Notes under the pieces: generated by a model
The model's input: only the letters and a program-made list of their open reading frames with translations
Databases searched by the model: none
What the model was told of the DNA's origin: nothing
From: Argyresthia goedartella
Taxonomy: Eukaryota > Arthropoda > Insecta > Lepidoptera > Argyresthiidae
Direction of reading: 5' to 3'
Assembly (NCBI GenBank): GCA_949825045.1
Contig: OX463820.1
Coordinates: forward strand, 10,614,501-10,678,500
Length of the DNA: 64,000 nt
Translations under genes and position numbers: made by a program
Part shown: piece after piece, positions 31,760 through 43,967 of the stretch
Position numbering within the stretch: the first letter of the stretch is position 1
Layout of the letters: each line of letters opens with the position of its first letter

Positions 31760-32890
31760 TTACAACCTTAGCGAAAATTGGAGTTCCTTCAGGGATACTT
31801 TCACGGTTTCACCTCCTTTCTTTTCTCTAACTTTCGCCTTTTTTTCTAAAAGTTTTTGTGCCCGATGACTGTACAAATGCCGTGTTGGTTTGGCATGATC
31901 CCTTAAGAGTTGTTGAGTATATTGTTTTTGAAATTCTACGTCAAAGATCTTTCCTGAATCTGTGTGACCAAATACTACTTCGAAAGGCGTCAGATAAGTG
32001 GCTGTATGTATAGTGTGATTATAAGCCATTATGGAGTATGTCATTATGGACGCTGCGTCCGTATATTTCTGCTCATATTTTGCTAGTCTATATATCTCTA
32101 TCAGGGTGGAATGGAATCGTTGAACAATACCCATTGAGTTGGGGTTGTTAGGGATGCCTTTGTGTAACTGAATTTTGTACATACTCATGAGTTCTTTCAT
32201 AAGCCCATTGTTAAACTCGGAGCCGGGATCACAACTAATCTTTTTGGGGATGCCGTAAAATGAGAAGTACTTAATCAAAGCGCGAGATACTTCAGGCGTA
32301 GACGTGTTGGTTAACTCAAACGCTTGTCCAAGTTTTCTAAAGAGTTTGTTTGTCCACAAGAGTCTGATAAGATTTTCCTTCGATAGCAAATAAGTCTACG
32401 AAGACTTCCTGAAATGGAGCCTCTTGTGTTTGTGTCAGTTGTAAAATTGGTTTTATTGGGTGTCTTTCATATTTCATTTTTCTACATGCTTCACAACCAT
32501 TTAACACTGCTGATACTGTGTCTTGCATGTTATGCCAGAAATAGTTGCGGCGGATTCTGACGGTTGTTTCTTTAATACCTCTATGACAGGTTTTGCCTAT
32601 GTGATGTTTAAGTATGACTCTTTGTTCTTGCTCATCCTCTATGAACATGACTCTCTTAGTGCATTCAAAGAATGTTACCGCATCTCGCTTAAATAATTCT
32701 ATGATAATGTTAGAAAACTGTTTCCTGTGTTGCTCACATTCAAACCAGATGAAATATTTGCTTTTATTTTTGATGTATTCCTTTAAGAATTGTTTTACAA
32801 GATCGTTGTTTTTCACGGGACAAATCCTGAACTTGTAATTCGTTTTTAAACCACATGTGTACTAAGATTTGATTCGGTTTGGTGTCAATT
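31760..32890 (-). pseudogene. errantivirus integrase, catalytic Glu changed to Gln
   Basis: After LINE G, pol resumes at about 32890 (frame reading IDTKPNQILVHMWFKN). The zinc region HHIGKTCHRG ... CEACRKM is at 32620-32480. The core has VFVDLFAIEG (first Asp) and ISCDPGSEFN (second Asp). The third position reads GIVQRFHST where the family has V-E-R, so the catalytic Glu is Gln (codon CAA). A frameshift in 32337-32389 separates the two Asp halves. The C-terminus ends at 31760 in a Lys-rich stretch. Confidence 0.82.
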
Positions 32891-33187
32891 GCTTCATTTA
32901 TTTTATTTTATTAACATTGGAAAACCAACAGCTATCTTTAAATTAACAATAGGAATCTTATATAAAAACAAAAAAGCCAATTACAGGTTTTCGCCGACAA
33001 AAAGACACAATAAACAAATAAAACAGTTAAAGCACTCTTAAATAACAGAATTTGTTCGCATTATACATAGCCCTATACGTTGTAACATGACATGCAGTAA
33101 CAAGTCACGTTAAAAAAGAAAAAAATAATAATAAATAACAGAAAGTCGAAATACTTAGCCATTCTAGTCATAGAAAAAGTCTCGGAT

Positions 33188-33560
33188 TTACACCAGTGCT
33201 GTATTAACAACAGTGCTAAACAGGTCAAGATCAATATCTCCACGCAGATTGTTGAATCTCTGACAAGCACGCCAGAGGAACGTATTTTGTCTGTAGTTAG
33301 TGTTTGACTTAGGGAGCGAGAATAGCGCATTATGACGCAATAGCCTACGGGGCGCTGTAAATGATAATTGGGCAAGTAAATCAGAGCAATCAATGACATT
33401 AGAGGTAATTTTGAGAAGGAATACCAAATCTGCAACCTCGCGTCTGAGATGAAGAGGAGCCAGATGATGTTTTCTACAAATATCGAGGTAAGAATTGTAT
33501 TTAAATTTAGTCCGATAACAGAGATAACGCATAAAGGACATTGTCCATTTTCGGCTAAGT
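33188..33560 (-). pseudogene. LINE G RT C-terminal tail
   Basis: A 117-aa frame (FMRYLCYR ... TFLWRACQRFNNL ... DLFST) is the usual RT tail of this group, with the terminal 'fnnL' box. It continues the RT from 34270 once the intervening segment is set aside. The stop near 33188 is the natural end. Confidence 0.75.
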
Positions 33561-34265
33561 GTGGACAGAATGTACGAGGTAATACGAGATAACCACTGAT
33601 TATAAATAATTCCATTACGAATATTTTCGATTATCTAGTTGTGCAAATCGACAGTCAAAACTTAAAGGGAATTTATGTGAAACACAGTCTTTAATCGGTC
33701 GACCGAACGACATTTTAATTTCGGTATTGCCATGTTAAAAACTTAATAAATCACCAATTACACATAAATCACTTTGTGGTCTCTAAAGTAGCACTTTTAG
33801 TACCAATTTTTCTTTCACATAAATAAAGTACATCAATGCAAATGCATTAATACAATACATGCGCGATTCGTCGCATTTAATCGTTGTTCAAATTGACAAA
33901 AAAGCTCGATTTGTGGGTAAACTACTTATTCATGGCAATACTAGACAAAAATAAAAATAAACAATTGTCACCGGCGGTCAGGTCACTCACGCCACAATAA
34001 AAACCTTTCGTTCTGTGTTTGCCGTTTCGATAATTCGTGAATATGTTTGTTTTCTACTTTGGCTTGTTATAATGGACCCCGATTCCGCGTTTGTTGATGC
34101 GTTATTGTTATTGAAATGTTAATTTATTTGAACATAACCTCTCAGTAGACATACAGGAAAAACTCGCGACACAGGCATATTGGCACAAAATAATTACAGT
34201 TATTGGTTTCTTACTAACCTGTACTACAAAACCCAATAGTTAGTTTCGATTCAAATGTCTGTTCC
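33561..34265. mobile_element. unassigned 0.7-kb insertion in LINE G
   Basis: LINE G coding sequence ends at about 34266 (…RIENIQRK on minus) and resumes at about 33560. The DNA between is AT-rich, with no long frame and no inverted ends I can match. It must be an inserted element or a filler; type unknown. Confidence 0.4.
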
Positions 34266-34347
34266 TTTACGCTGAATATTTTCAATCCGGTTAATATGAA
34301 TATTGTAGCGAGGACTCCAAACCTGTGAAGCGTACTAAAGATTACTT

Positions 34348-35459
34348 TTTAGTGTTATGCTACTTACATGCCATTTTCCAGTCTGCGTTGATGGTCTGCA
34401 TTCATCTCATATATCTCTGGATATTTCGTATCACCTTTATTTTCATAGGACTCTGTAATGTTTTAAACCATAAGAACACAATAACAAATCATTTTCACTT
34501 CGTATTTTCACACTATCAGCACTTCTAAATCAATGTCGAAGGGGTTTACCTTTGGTGACCTTGTATTTGGCTTTCTCCGAAACTCTGCAATCTCGGGCTT
34601 CGTGCGCGCTGGTGCGCTACCTTTTTATATTCATTGTTACTTCATTTACTTCATTGTTTTCTTGTTGTTTTCTCTATTACGAGCCTGAAACCAAAATCTG
34701 ACATATTTTGATGTCGTTGTTTATCTGGTTGTCATGGCAATGTCCATTCAAACTCATTAGCGGTCTGATATGTTTACTTCAATACTTTTACAAAAATACT
34801 TTTTCCCTCTTGGCCATTCACAAAAATTGCTTTTAAATTAAATAATTTTTAGAACTCTCCAAAAAGGATATAAGAGCGGAACATTTCTGAAATTCGGGAG
34901 TCTCACTTCAGCTCTGAAAGAAGAAGCTTCACCTAAAGGCCTTATACCGGGGCCGCACTGCCCCGGGATCCTGCGAGCCTCTGTTGAGTCGCTGACTGTC
35001 TGCTGCTGCTGCCTTATTGCCGTCTCCAGCCACCTATACGGCTTGCTGCTTTTGCCTTACTGCCGTCTCCAACTACCTATATATTGACGTGCTGCCGTCT
35101 CCAACCATCTATACCCCGTCGTGCTGCCGTCTCCAATCACCTACATCTTGAGGTGCTGCTGCCTTCAAGCCACCTCCTTCACCACCTCCGGATCACCAAC
35201 TACGCCACTACTCCAGGCTCCGGGCACCACCGCCGCGTGCTCCCTGTTCTGTCTCCTACTCTCCGTGTCCTTCGCTCCCTTTTTTTATATCAATACCTGT
35301 ATCTTTTAAAAACCCTGTGTCACCTCATTCAGCCTCATCCTCATTTCATTTTTTAAATATAGTCATTGTAAAATAAACATAATAAACTGTCATTTCTAAA
35401 TTTTATCCTGGTTGTTGTTTCTTGTTAGGTTCTGGTTAGGTTCTTGTCGCTACACGACA
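34348..35459 (+). repeat. solo LTR of the 3.4-20.8 kb gypsy family, in LINE G
   Basis: It matches the LTRs at 3435 and 19681 along about 1.1 kb. It is flanked by ACTT on both sides (34344-34347 and 35460-35463), and LINE G RT reads across once the LTR and one ACTT are set aside. Solo LTRs form by recombination between the two LTRs of a full element. Its first base pair has changed from TG to TT. TATA is at 34869-34876 and three 32-bp units start at 35060. Confidence 0.94.
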
Positions 35460-36688
35460 ACTTCTAACGTACGTACAATAAAGAATTTTCAAAGTTTTAG
35501 CTTTTTTGAAGTCTTTTGAGGAACGCATCACAAAACCCAGAGCCCTCGAGGCTCTAGTTATAATACTATCAACATGGGCATTAAATGTCAGTTTAGCATC
35601 CCTTTTTAATGTCTCACCCTTCACAATATAATTAAAGAAAAGTGGATTCTTTTTACGAGAGAAGGAGACAATACTGCATTTGGAAGGATTTAGGTCAAGC
35701 TGATTGACATCGCAGTAGTGTTCTAAACGGAACAGATCTGCTTGCATAGCTTCAGCATCGGCATTTGAGCTTATGTTGGCAGAAATCTTCATCTCGTCAG
35801 CGAAGGATAACAACCTAGCAAAGTTGAAGCACAAGTCAATGTCGTTCACAAATACCACAAAAAGTAACGGACCCAACAAGGACCCCTGTGGCACACCGCT
35901 AGGAACATTAACCCAACTAGACATATAATTATTAATAACAACAGCCTGTGAGCGATTGTCAATATAGGAAGCAAATCACCACAGAAGGTCACCCCTAATA
36001 CCAATTTTAGATAATTTACTTAACAGGAGGTCGTGCTGAATCTTACCGAATGCCTTACTGTAATCGATGTAAACGACATCAACCTGCAATCCACCGTCCA
36101 TAGCAACCGTCAAGGCATTGTTAAATAATACGAGGTTGGAAACTGTGGAGCGACCCTTGAGAAAACCGTGCTGCGTATCACTAAAAGACTGTTTCAATGC
36201 TCCATATAATTGATTATAGATGATCCTTTCAAACACTTTGGAAACAATGCAGAGTTAAGATATAGGGCGATAATTAGTGACATAAGTCTTCGGACCTTTC
36301 TTATGCACAGGGGTGATAAAAGCTTGTTTCCAGATATTAGGGACAGTACCAGTGGCAATAGATTTTCTAAATAATATTGATATTGGCACCGAAAGAGTAT
36401 CTGCACAGTTTATCAAAAAGATGGCTGGCAAATGATCTGGTCCAGCAGATTTAGAGGGATCGAGTTTTTTCGACAAATCGATAACCTCTTTAATATCTGT
36501 AAAGATAGAAGAAATGTTAGACACCGTATCAGAGTGTCGTCACCGGACACGTCGTGCCTACTAGAAGATTGAGATTGATTTAAAAAGTTGGACTGGAAGT
36601 ACGATGAAAAAGCATTACAGATAGAATCGCCTGAATTGAGTGTTTCATTACCATATTTGAGGCTGCTAGGCATCACGTTACTTTTCAA
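35460..36688 (-). pseudogene. LINE G reverse transcriptase core
   Basis: Minus-strand frames 36688-36413, 36524-36255, 36236-35976 and 35924-35464. They carry KKLDPSKSAGPDHLPAIFL (motif 0), KKGPKTYVTNYRPIS (motif 1), VVYIDYSKAFGKIQHDLL (motif A, with FG for FD), PSGVPQGSLLGPL (motif B) and LSFADEMKI, where the second catalytic Asp of FADD is Glu. Several frameshifts lie between. The core stops at the solo LTR; the next coding piece is at 34347. It can no longer copy RNA. Confidence 0.85.
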
Positions 36689-36872
36689 TTTTGCGTTAAC
36701 ATAAGACTAGAAAAATTTAGGACATTTTAAGATTGAATTCTCAACCGAGTTTATATATTTATTATAACATGATTCTTCTAACGATCTCACCCTGTCCCTT
36801 AGCAAATTAAATGTTTGTATGTCTGATAAATTCTCATATATTTTGGATTTCATAAAATATTTATGTTTTTCT

Positions 36873-37880
36873 TTAATATCCCTTATTAGAGTACCACTGA
36901 GGGTAGGTTTTAGTAGTCAAAATTTTGTGTGGAATGTATTTATTCCTTGAATAATTGAAAAAAATATAAAAATAATTGGATGCCTCTTCTAGGTTAAGAT
37001 TACTTAACTCCGTATCCCAGTCAATTTTAGCCACTTCACTATTAATAGAATCATAGTCACCCTTGAAAAACAAAAACTTATTAAGAGGTGGCCGATCTAG
37101 CACATCATGGTCACTCAAAGGCAGTATACAAAAAAGCGCCCCTTGGTGGGGATCGACTGGAACAAGGGAACCATTACTACAATCGGATACCGAGACATAA
37201 TCCGTTGAGAGAAATAGATCGAGAATTTTATCATACGCGTTTTTAATTCCGTTATACTGATATAGATTCAAAAGGTTAACGGAATCCACTAAATGGGTTT
37301 CATCATGTGAGACATAGTTACCATGGTCAAAAGCGCCATCAGTATTAATACTAGGAGTCCAACGTATATTGCTCAAATTAAAATCACCTACAGTCAAATA
37401 TTTATGGTCTGGATATTCAATTAACAACGATTCCAAACTATTAAAAAAGTGCTGAGCTTGCTGAGAAAAATTGAATCCCAGTTTTTGGCCGCATAAATAA
37501 ACAACCCATATATGAATGCTAGTCGATGAATTGGGTTTATTACTAAGGGTCAAAGTTAGCCAAAGATCTACGGCGCTAGAATGAAAGGCGGGCTGCGCGC
37601 GTGATCGTAAGATCCCTCCGTGTGGCAATCAAAACACCACCTCCATACTTCTGATTAGTTACACTGTAGTCCCGGTCCCTGCGCCAAACCACATACCTCC
37701 CATCAAACAACTCCGAATCCTTGATTCCCTCGACTAACCAAGTCTCGGTAATCATTATAATATCATAATGACTCATACAAATATTGCGGTAAAAAGTTGA
37801 AGATTTGGTACGTAAGCCCCTTGCGTTCTGATAATATATTTTTAAATTATGGTTATCATAAGTAATTTTCAGGCCGTTAG
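36873..37880 (-). pseudogene. LINE G endonuclease domain
   Basis: Minus-strand frames 37776-37576 and 37628-36873, with earlier in-frame codons reading YYQNARGLRTKS. Motifs: QNARG (Asn), ITETWL (Glu), VGDFNLS (Asp), and SDHDVL near the end (about 37120-37090). A one-base shift occurs near 37600. The enzyme nicks target DNA during LINE insertion. Confidence 0.82.
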
Positions 37881-38281
37881 TTGTTAGATACAGATTTTCA
37901 CCAATGTAATAATTACAATAAACACAGACAAAAATAATGCGATTGAAACCCTAATGGGAGATATTAAATTGAGCATTCTCAAATAAACATAAATAAGCGC
38001 ACTGTAAGTGCGAGCGAGACAACAAAATTGCGCAGAGATAGTGGGCATAAAAGAGATGAAGAGCAACTGTAACCTAGTAGTGAATGGGGAACAAAAGCGC
38101 GTAAGTAGGTGCAAACGACTCCGGCGGCGTACCAGCACAGGCAATCGGTTAAGAATGTCAGGGGAGTTGTACATTTTTTAACTGACAATTATTAGCGGGT
38201 TATATTCAATGACAAGCCAACTTAGAAAAATAAATAGTAAATAAGTAGCAAATAGTGGTATGATAACTAATATGAAACACT

Positions 38282-38614
38282 CTAATTTAATATGGGAATA
38301 CCTAATGACTCTAGATCTCTAGCTGAATGAATGGTATTATCGCTTGAAGAGAGTGATGGTACAGGATAATGTTTTTCATTGTCTTTATTTGAGGGTAACG
38401 AGTCAGGTATCGATACTGGTGAACTTACCGAGACGGTTTTTTCGTCGTCTGATATTGTGACCGTTGAAGAGGACTGTCTTCTTTTTCTGTTGCCTACTAG
38501 ATCCTCAATCTGTTTCGTGACTGTATCTATATAAGATTCCAGCGCCTTGTCTTTCTTGGTCTTCTTGTCTTTCTTACCGATGTTTACCTTCATGGAGAGG
38601 TTTTCGTCGTCCAT
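38282..38614 (-). pseudogene. errantivirus pol linker between RNase H and integrase
   Basis: A 110-aa charged, Ser-rich frame (KKDKKTKKDKALESYIDTV ... IPDSLPSNK) ending LESLGIPILN at the LINE G junction. The spacer after RNase H in errantivirus pol has this low-complexity character, and integrase resumes in frame-compatible sequence at 32890. Confidence 0.65.
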
Positions 38615-39000
38615 CGCGTTGATCTTTATGTGGGAAAGAGCGTCGGCGTTAGTGTTTTGGTCACCGTTTTTGTAGACTATATCAAAGTCCGTGCAACTTG
38701 CTGCTCGGGTCCTTGAGTGAGTGTAGCCATGCTAGGGGACGATGGTCGGTGTATATTGTGAACTTACGTCCGTACAAGTAGGCTCTAAAGTGTTTCGTAG
38801 CCTATACGATTGCTATTAACTCACGCTCGATCACGCTGTAACGGGATTCAGTATCTGAAAGAGTCCTACTCGCGTACGCTAATGGTTTATCGCTTCCGAC
38901 TGTACCTTGGGACAAGACTGCACCTAAAGCGGAAGCGGAGGCGTCAGTAGTGAGGATATATGGTTTATCTGCATCGGGATATTGAAGCAAATGGCGTTAG
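38615..39000 (-). pseudogene. errantivirus RNase H
   Basis: The 38990-38802 frame reads [18 protein letters not shown] and [12 protein letters not shown], the first two RNase H motifs. The rest (about 38800-38620) reads on in other frames with the expected '[14 protein letters not shown]'-like segment changed and shifted. RNase H removes the RNA strand after reverse transcription. Confidence 0.75.
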
Positions 39001-39575
39001 TAAGATGCTCCTTGCATTTGTTAAATGTGTCGATATAATCTTGGTCTATTGTGATTTTATTGCGTTTTTTGAGACAATTGGTTAATGGCTTCGTGATCTT
39101 CGCGAAATCTTTTAAGAACCTGCGGTAGTTTCCAATTAAGCCTAAAAAGCTCTTGATTTCTGTTGTAGTTTTCGGGATTGGGTAGTTTAGACCTCACAAC
39201 ACATAGCCCATGGTTCTCTCAAATGTGGCTGGTGCCGTTTTTAGTCCAAAAGGCATTCTACTAAATTCAAAGTGTCCGTTATGGGTGGTAAACGCCGGAT
39301 TTTCCCTATCTTCTTCCTTTACCTCTATCTGTTGGTACCCGCTGGCCAGGTCGATGGTACAAAAATAATTACTCTTTCCAAGTTTATCATACAGGTCCGT
39401 TATGTTGGGCAACGGATACTTATCGTCCACCGTTACGGCGATAGTCGATCACCATCCTGTACTTAACTTCACCTGACGCGTCTAACTTCTTGGGTACCAG
39501 GAGCACTGGTGCGCTCTAAGATGAATGTGACTCCTGGATGACGTTTTCTTTTAATAATTTATCCACTTGTTGTTT
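39001..39575 (-). pseudogene. errantivirus RT with catalytic segment deleted
   Basis: The frame 39430-39194 reads DDKYPLPNITDLYDKL, CTIDLASGYQQIEV (first Asp) and MPFGLKTAPATFERTM. The YxDD-containing stretch that should follow is absent: after YVL and a stop, the minus strand reads NYPIPKTTTEIKSFLGLIGN, which lies well downstream in the family. Upstream (39570-39440) motif 1 is split by stops. Loss of the catalytic pair is decisive. Confidence 0.82.
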
Positions 39576-39579
39576 TATT

Positions 39580-40400
39580 TCAGCTACCTGAGCAGGCCTG
39601 CCTATATGGCTTTACATATATTAGGTCTTCGTTTTTGGTCCTAATAATGTGCTTGACCTGGTTGGAAAATGACAAGGGTATCTTTTCACAGTAAAAGATA
39701 TCCTTGTACTCCATACAGAGTCTTTGAATATGCTCGCGTTCTTCCTCGTTCATATGTTCCATTCGCAGCTTATTCAGATTATTCGTCAGCATGTCATCCA
39801 GCTCCAGATCTTTCATATCTACATCATTATACCGAATAACTTACATTTGTTGTTGTTAAATCGACTGACTTTAAACTGACTTTTAATTGTTCGGTTGAAT
39901 TCTTGTTCTGTTCTATTCTGAATTACAATGCCATTTTCACAGGTTACAATAGCACTCGGCATACCTTCATGAAACTGCACGTAATTCATAATAGCTTTGC
40001 CTGAATATAGGTCTGTCGGTAGTTGCACTCGTTGTTCGGTGCGTGGTGAGATGATTATTTTGTATTGGATCATGCTACAATAGATCGGGATAGAAGTTGT
40101 ACTCGTGTGAAGTATTTGGGATCCGATGTCTATTGTGGCTCCCAGCTCCTTCAATAAGTCCATACCTATCAATCCATCATATCGTTTGTCTACTTCAAGC
40201 ACATAAAAGGTGTGATGATTTCTAGTCCTGAATGTTATGGGCAATGGTATATCTATTACCTCGTTGTGACTGCTCGTAGCATGGGTGCTAATTACTTCAA
40301 ATGGTTCATATCGCTTTTGAGCCTGATAGTATCGATCTGCTTTATGAGGACTTATGAAAGATCGGCAACTCCCAGTATTGATCATGAACTTTGCGTCTAT
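39580..40400 (-). pseudogene. errantivirus protease and N-terminal pol
   Basis: The frame 40385-39819 starts with MINTGSCRSFIS, where the retropepsin D-T-G reads N-T-G, then YDGLIGMDLLKELGA, the second protease box. The frame 39816-39580 (MNEEEREHIQRLCMEYKDIF ... DLIYVKPYRQ) leads into RT. The N for the catalytic Asp suggests an inactive protease. Frames are separated by one stop near 39817. Confidence 0.78.
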
Positions 40401-40409
40401 TTTAGGTAA

Positions 40410-40690
40410 GTATACAAATGGTAACTTAAGGTTATCATTGTAGTTTAATGTTATTTTCTGGGGCTGTAATCCGAGGCTACTAAGTGAAAATTCACATTTG
40501 TGTCGGACGTTTCAAAGTCAGTCTTCGTGTCGTTATTCTCACCTACGTAGTCACAATGTTGCGGCTCTACATAGTTGCATTCATCATTCTCGGGTATATA
40601 CTCGCAGGAGTCATCGTAATACTCATATTATTGATCTATTTCCCCATCCACTTCAAGTTCGTTAAGTGGGATTTCGGATTTGCCGTTCAA
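40410..40690 (-). pseudogene. errantivirus gag C-terminal acidic region
   Basis: On the minus strand a frame rich in Asp, Glu and Asn (with repeated EYYDDS, CEYIPEND and CDYVGEND-like pieces) ends in FHLVASDYSP just before pol. Errantivirus Gag ends in such an acidic segment. One stop interrupts it near 40640. LINE D inserted at about 40690. Confidence 0.6.
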
Positions 40691-40691
40691 A

Positions 40692-42078
40692 GTCAAAGTC
40701 AAAGTCAAAGTTCTTTATTACTGAAGATATTTACACATACTTAGCAAACGTCATTTTTTGCCTCTTCTCTAAATTGGACCACTGTGGGAGAAGAAGGGCG
40801 TAGAAACTCCCACAGATTGATTTTTAGATCTCTTTTAAAAATAGGTTGTGCTTGACTAATACAATTATTATTATTTTTATTTAATAGGCAGGCAATAATA
40901 AATAATTACAAAATTATTAACAGCGAGGTCTGTGTTGAACTAGATTAACCCCATACAGTCCTGTCATTTAAGTAATCTCCAACATTGTAATATCCATTTT
41001 TCGACAAAGTTGCTTTAACATGCTTTTTAAATTGCTCAAATGGCAATTTCAAAATCTCTAGAGGTATCTTATTATAGTAGAGAATGCACTGACCCTTAAA
41101 AAAATTGCTAACCTTCGCGAGTCTAAATCGGGGCGCACACAGTCTGTGATTATTTCTTAGGTCAACATTGCAGCTATCGCTAAGTTTGGTAAATGTTGTA
41201 AGGTTCTTGCGTACATACATTATATTTTCGAAAATAAATTGACTAGCTACAGTTAGTATGTCAATTTCTTTAAAAAGCTCTCTTAAGGAGTCTGTTCGTT
41301 TTAAATTATAAATTGCTCGAATAGCTCTTTTCTGTAAAATAAAAATAGTTTGAATATCTGCTGCTTTCCCCCACAACAAGATATCATAGGACATGACACT
41401 ATGAAAGTAACTAAAATATACTAGCCTAGATGTAGCTACATCCGTGCTTTGTCTGATGTTCCTAACAGCGTTAGCCGCAGAACTTAATTTACCAGCTAAT
41501 TTATCTATGTGGGGTCCCCACTGCAATTTGCTATCAATGGTTATTCCAAGAAATTTCGCATCATTTACTAATTCTAACGTGCTGTTGTCTAACACTAAAC
41601 TGGTCTCAACTTTCCTGACATTTGGAAGTGAGAATTTGATACATTTGTTTTTACCAGCGTTTAACAATAAATTATTAACTGTGAACCAATTCAAGGTTAA
41701 AGACAATACACCATTAACATCATCAAAATCTCCTTTTTGTCTTTCAATTTTGAAGACCATCGAAGTATCATCAGCAAACAACACTATGTCAGTAAATTTC
41801 TCCACCATGAAAGGCAGATCGTTAATATATACCAGGAATAAGAAAGGGCCTAATATGGAACCTTGTGGAATGCCAAATTTAACACCCGATCCATCAGATT
41901 TAACGCCGTTTACTTTCTGCCTTTTGAATTCTATTGCTTAGGTATGATCTTAGTAGATCCAACGCTTTATTTCTAACTCCGTAATGATTAAATTTAATTA
42001 TAAGCGTATTATGATCAACACAATCAAACGCCTTCGACAGGTCGCAAATAACTCCGATAGCATCCTGTGCGGCCTCCC
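40692..42078 (-). mobile_element. LINE D family copy 2, 5'-truncated
   Basis: The minus strand runs from RT motif A (DLSKAFDCVDHNTL near 42030) through PQGSILGP (about 41870) and VLFADDTSMVF (41790) to the stop at 40945, then a 3' UTR and (TTTGAC)n tail at 40690-40710. The 287-aa frame 41808-40945 is open; upstream there is one shift near 41940. It abuts LINE B's tail at 42079-42085, and errantivirus gag at 40690. Confidence 0.87.
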
Positions 42079-42557
42079 ATCAAAAAAATCAAAAATCAAA
42101 ATGTTTATTATCCAAAAACAGAATTGTACAATAGTTTTTACGTTAGCTCCCACACTAGGCGCAGCCTGTGTCGTGGGCGCTTGCAGGCAGAATTACCTTT
42201 TGATTGGTAGTTCGTTTAAATTCGCACATAATTTTATAAAACAAAAGCAATTAAACTTACACTTACGAGAAATACAATTTTATAAAAATAACACTTATGA
42301 AAAAGAGAAAAAAATATTAAAAGTAGTCAGTTACTGTTTTTCTTACGGCTATTTTGTGATATCATTATAATTTTTAATTACATTAAAGTATTTGGAATGT
42401 AGATTATGTAGTATACATTTTTATAGTATATTAAAAAGTATACAAGTATAATACATATTTGTAATATATATAAATATATAAGTATATAATGTAGACGTAG
42501 AGTTAGTTACCTATAGTTTTTATTTACATATTATTTTATTACCTATAGCTTTTAGTT

Positions 42558-43967
42558 TTATAGGTTAATTCCTATCATTCTTTCGGTGTCGTCGTTATCT
42601 TGCTCGTGAAGCCAGCTAACTATTTTCCGTTTTGCTTCTTTAATTGTGGATGACTTTATATCACATGCTTTGGCAATTCTGTTGTAAATGAAAGGGTGTA
42701 AAAAGAGGGGGAAACGCTGTGCAAAGGTTGTTTGTGCTACTTTAGGTTGCGTTCGGAAGACACGTTGGTTTAGAAGGCTATTGTATTCTGGTCTATTGAT
42801 GTTGATGCGGTGTTGGTCTAACGCTGATTTAAGGATAAATAATTTCCGAATGCTCAGTAAGTTACTGTCTTTGTATAGAGTCGTGGTGGGGTATCTGACT
42901 GGTTTTTTAAACATTACTTTTAGTATTGAGCGTTGGGCCCTTTCCAAGATGAGCATGTGTGATTTAGACGATCCTCCTCAACATCCTTTGCAGTAGCTTA
43001 AAACAGATTGACATAAGGATATGAAGACCAGCTTTAGGTTGTCTTTGTTAGCTCCGTTTCGAAGGAGTCTCATTATGTGGATCAGTTTTCTGGCTCTACC
43101 TGAGAGGGTGCCTATGTGTTTGTGAAAGTTGAGTTTCTCGTCTATCGTGATGCCTAGGTATTTTATATGGTCAGTCCTTTGAATTGTGTCACAGGTATAA
43201 TTTGCAGCAGAGCGATCGCAAGTATGAATTTGTACAGTAGAGGTGTCGGGTTGTGTGGCTATTGTTTGATGGAAGCAAAGGTATTTAGTTTTGTTTGTGT
43301 TTAGGGTGAGCAGGTTTTGTGAGAGCCAGTTAGATATTCCTGATAGTCCATTTATGGTTTTTGAGAAAGTGTCTTTCCAAGATTTATCACTGAATATTAG
43401 AGCTGTATCATCGGCATAGCATATTATTTCGGCTGAGACAGAGGTTGGGAGACTGGTTCCTATGTCGTTAATATAAACAATAAATAAGGTAGGACCTAAG
43501 ATGCTGCCCTGTGGGACTCCGTAATTTATAGGCATTGGGTCACTGTATAAATTACCAATTTTCGTCATTTGTTTTCTGTCTGTAAGATAGTTGGTGAACC
43601 AGTCAAGTGCTACACCCCTAATGCCCAGGTTTTCCAGTTTTTGTAATAGAATCGGTATAGAAACGGTATCAAAGGCTTTAGCAAGATCCAGGAAAACGCC
43701 GATGGAACAGTGCCCTTTGTCAAGCTGGGAAGATACCGAGTTTAAGAGTAGGGTTATTGCGTCTTCGGTTGATTTTCCCTGTCTGAATCCAAATTGGTTT
43801 GATGACAGTAAATTGTTCGATTCTAAGTAATTGATGAGGCGTTTACTAGTAATTTTTTCAAGTAATTTTGAGAATACCGCAAGTAGAGAGATTGGTCTAT
43901 AGTTACTAGGGTTGCATTTGTCGCTAGCTTTATGAATAGGAGTAACAGGAGTCTGGGAAGATGCCAC
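42558..43967 (-). pseudogene. LINE B reverse transcriptase
   Basis: The frame 43967-42978 reads NYRPISLLAVFSKLLEK, FLDLAKAFDTVSIP, YGVPQGSILGP and CYADDTALIF. A Cys/His segment (IHTC ... YTC) precedes YLGITID. A TGA at about 42978 in YCKGC(stop)GGSSKS breaks the frame, which continues to 42558 (ERAQRSILKV ... RFPLFLHPFIYN). Its first catalytic motifs are intact, but the region before motif 1 (43968-44180) is disordered by shifts. Confidence 0.85.

Larger units (their letters stand above)
32895..38281 (-). mobile_element. LINE G inserted in errantivirus pol
   Basis: On the minus strand it runs from a 5' leader at about 38281 through endonuclease (about 37880-36873), RT (36688-35460 then 34347-34270), and C-terminal tail (33560-33188) to a 3' UTR with an (AAATA)n tail at about 32895-32910. 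Errantivirus pol reads without gap on either side, with about TAAAT shared at both borders. No ORF1 is recognised in the leader (38281-37900). A solo LTR and a 0.7-kb unassigned segment interrupt it. Confidence 0.85.
29829..40690 (-). mobile_element. errantivirus (gypsy with env) provirus, interrupted
   Basis: Reading leftward on the minus strand: gag C-terminus (40690-40410), protease and N-terminal pol (40400-39580), RT (39570-39000), RNase H (38990-38620), pol linker (38614-38282), LINE G insertion (38281-32895), integrase (32890-31760), env (31613-29829). This gag-pol-env order defines errantiviruses such as gypsy, and TED in moths. LINE D cuts gag at about 40690 and the rest of gag is missing. 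No LTR could be confirmed at either end. RT, integrase and env all carry lesions, so it is a dead fossil. Confidence 0.85.

Noticed and set aside
37884..38188. Minus frames upstream of LINE G endonuclease, considered as ORF1
   Set aside because: No zinc knuckle, coiled coil or CTD pattern; more likely the 5' leader.
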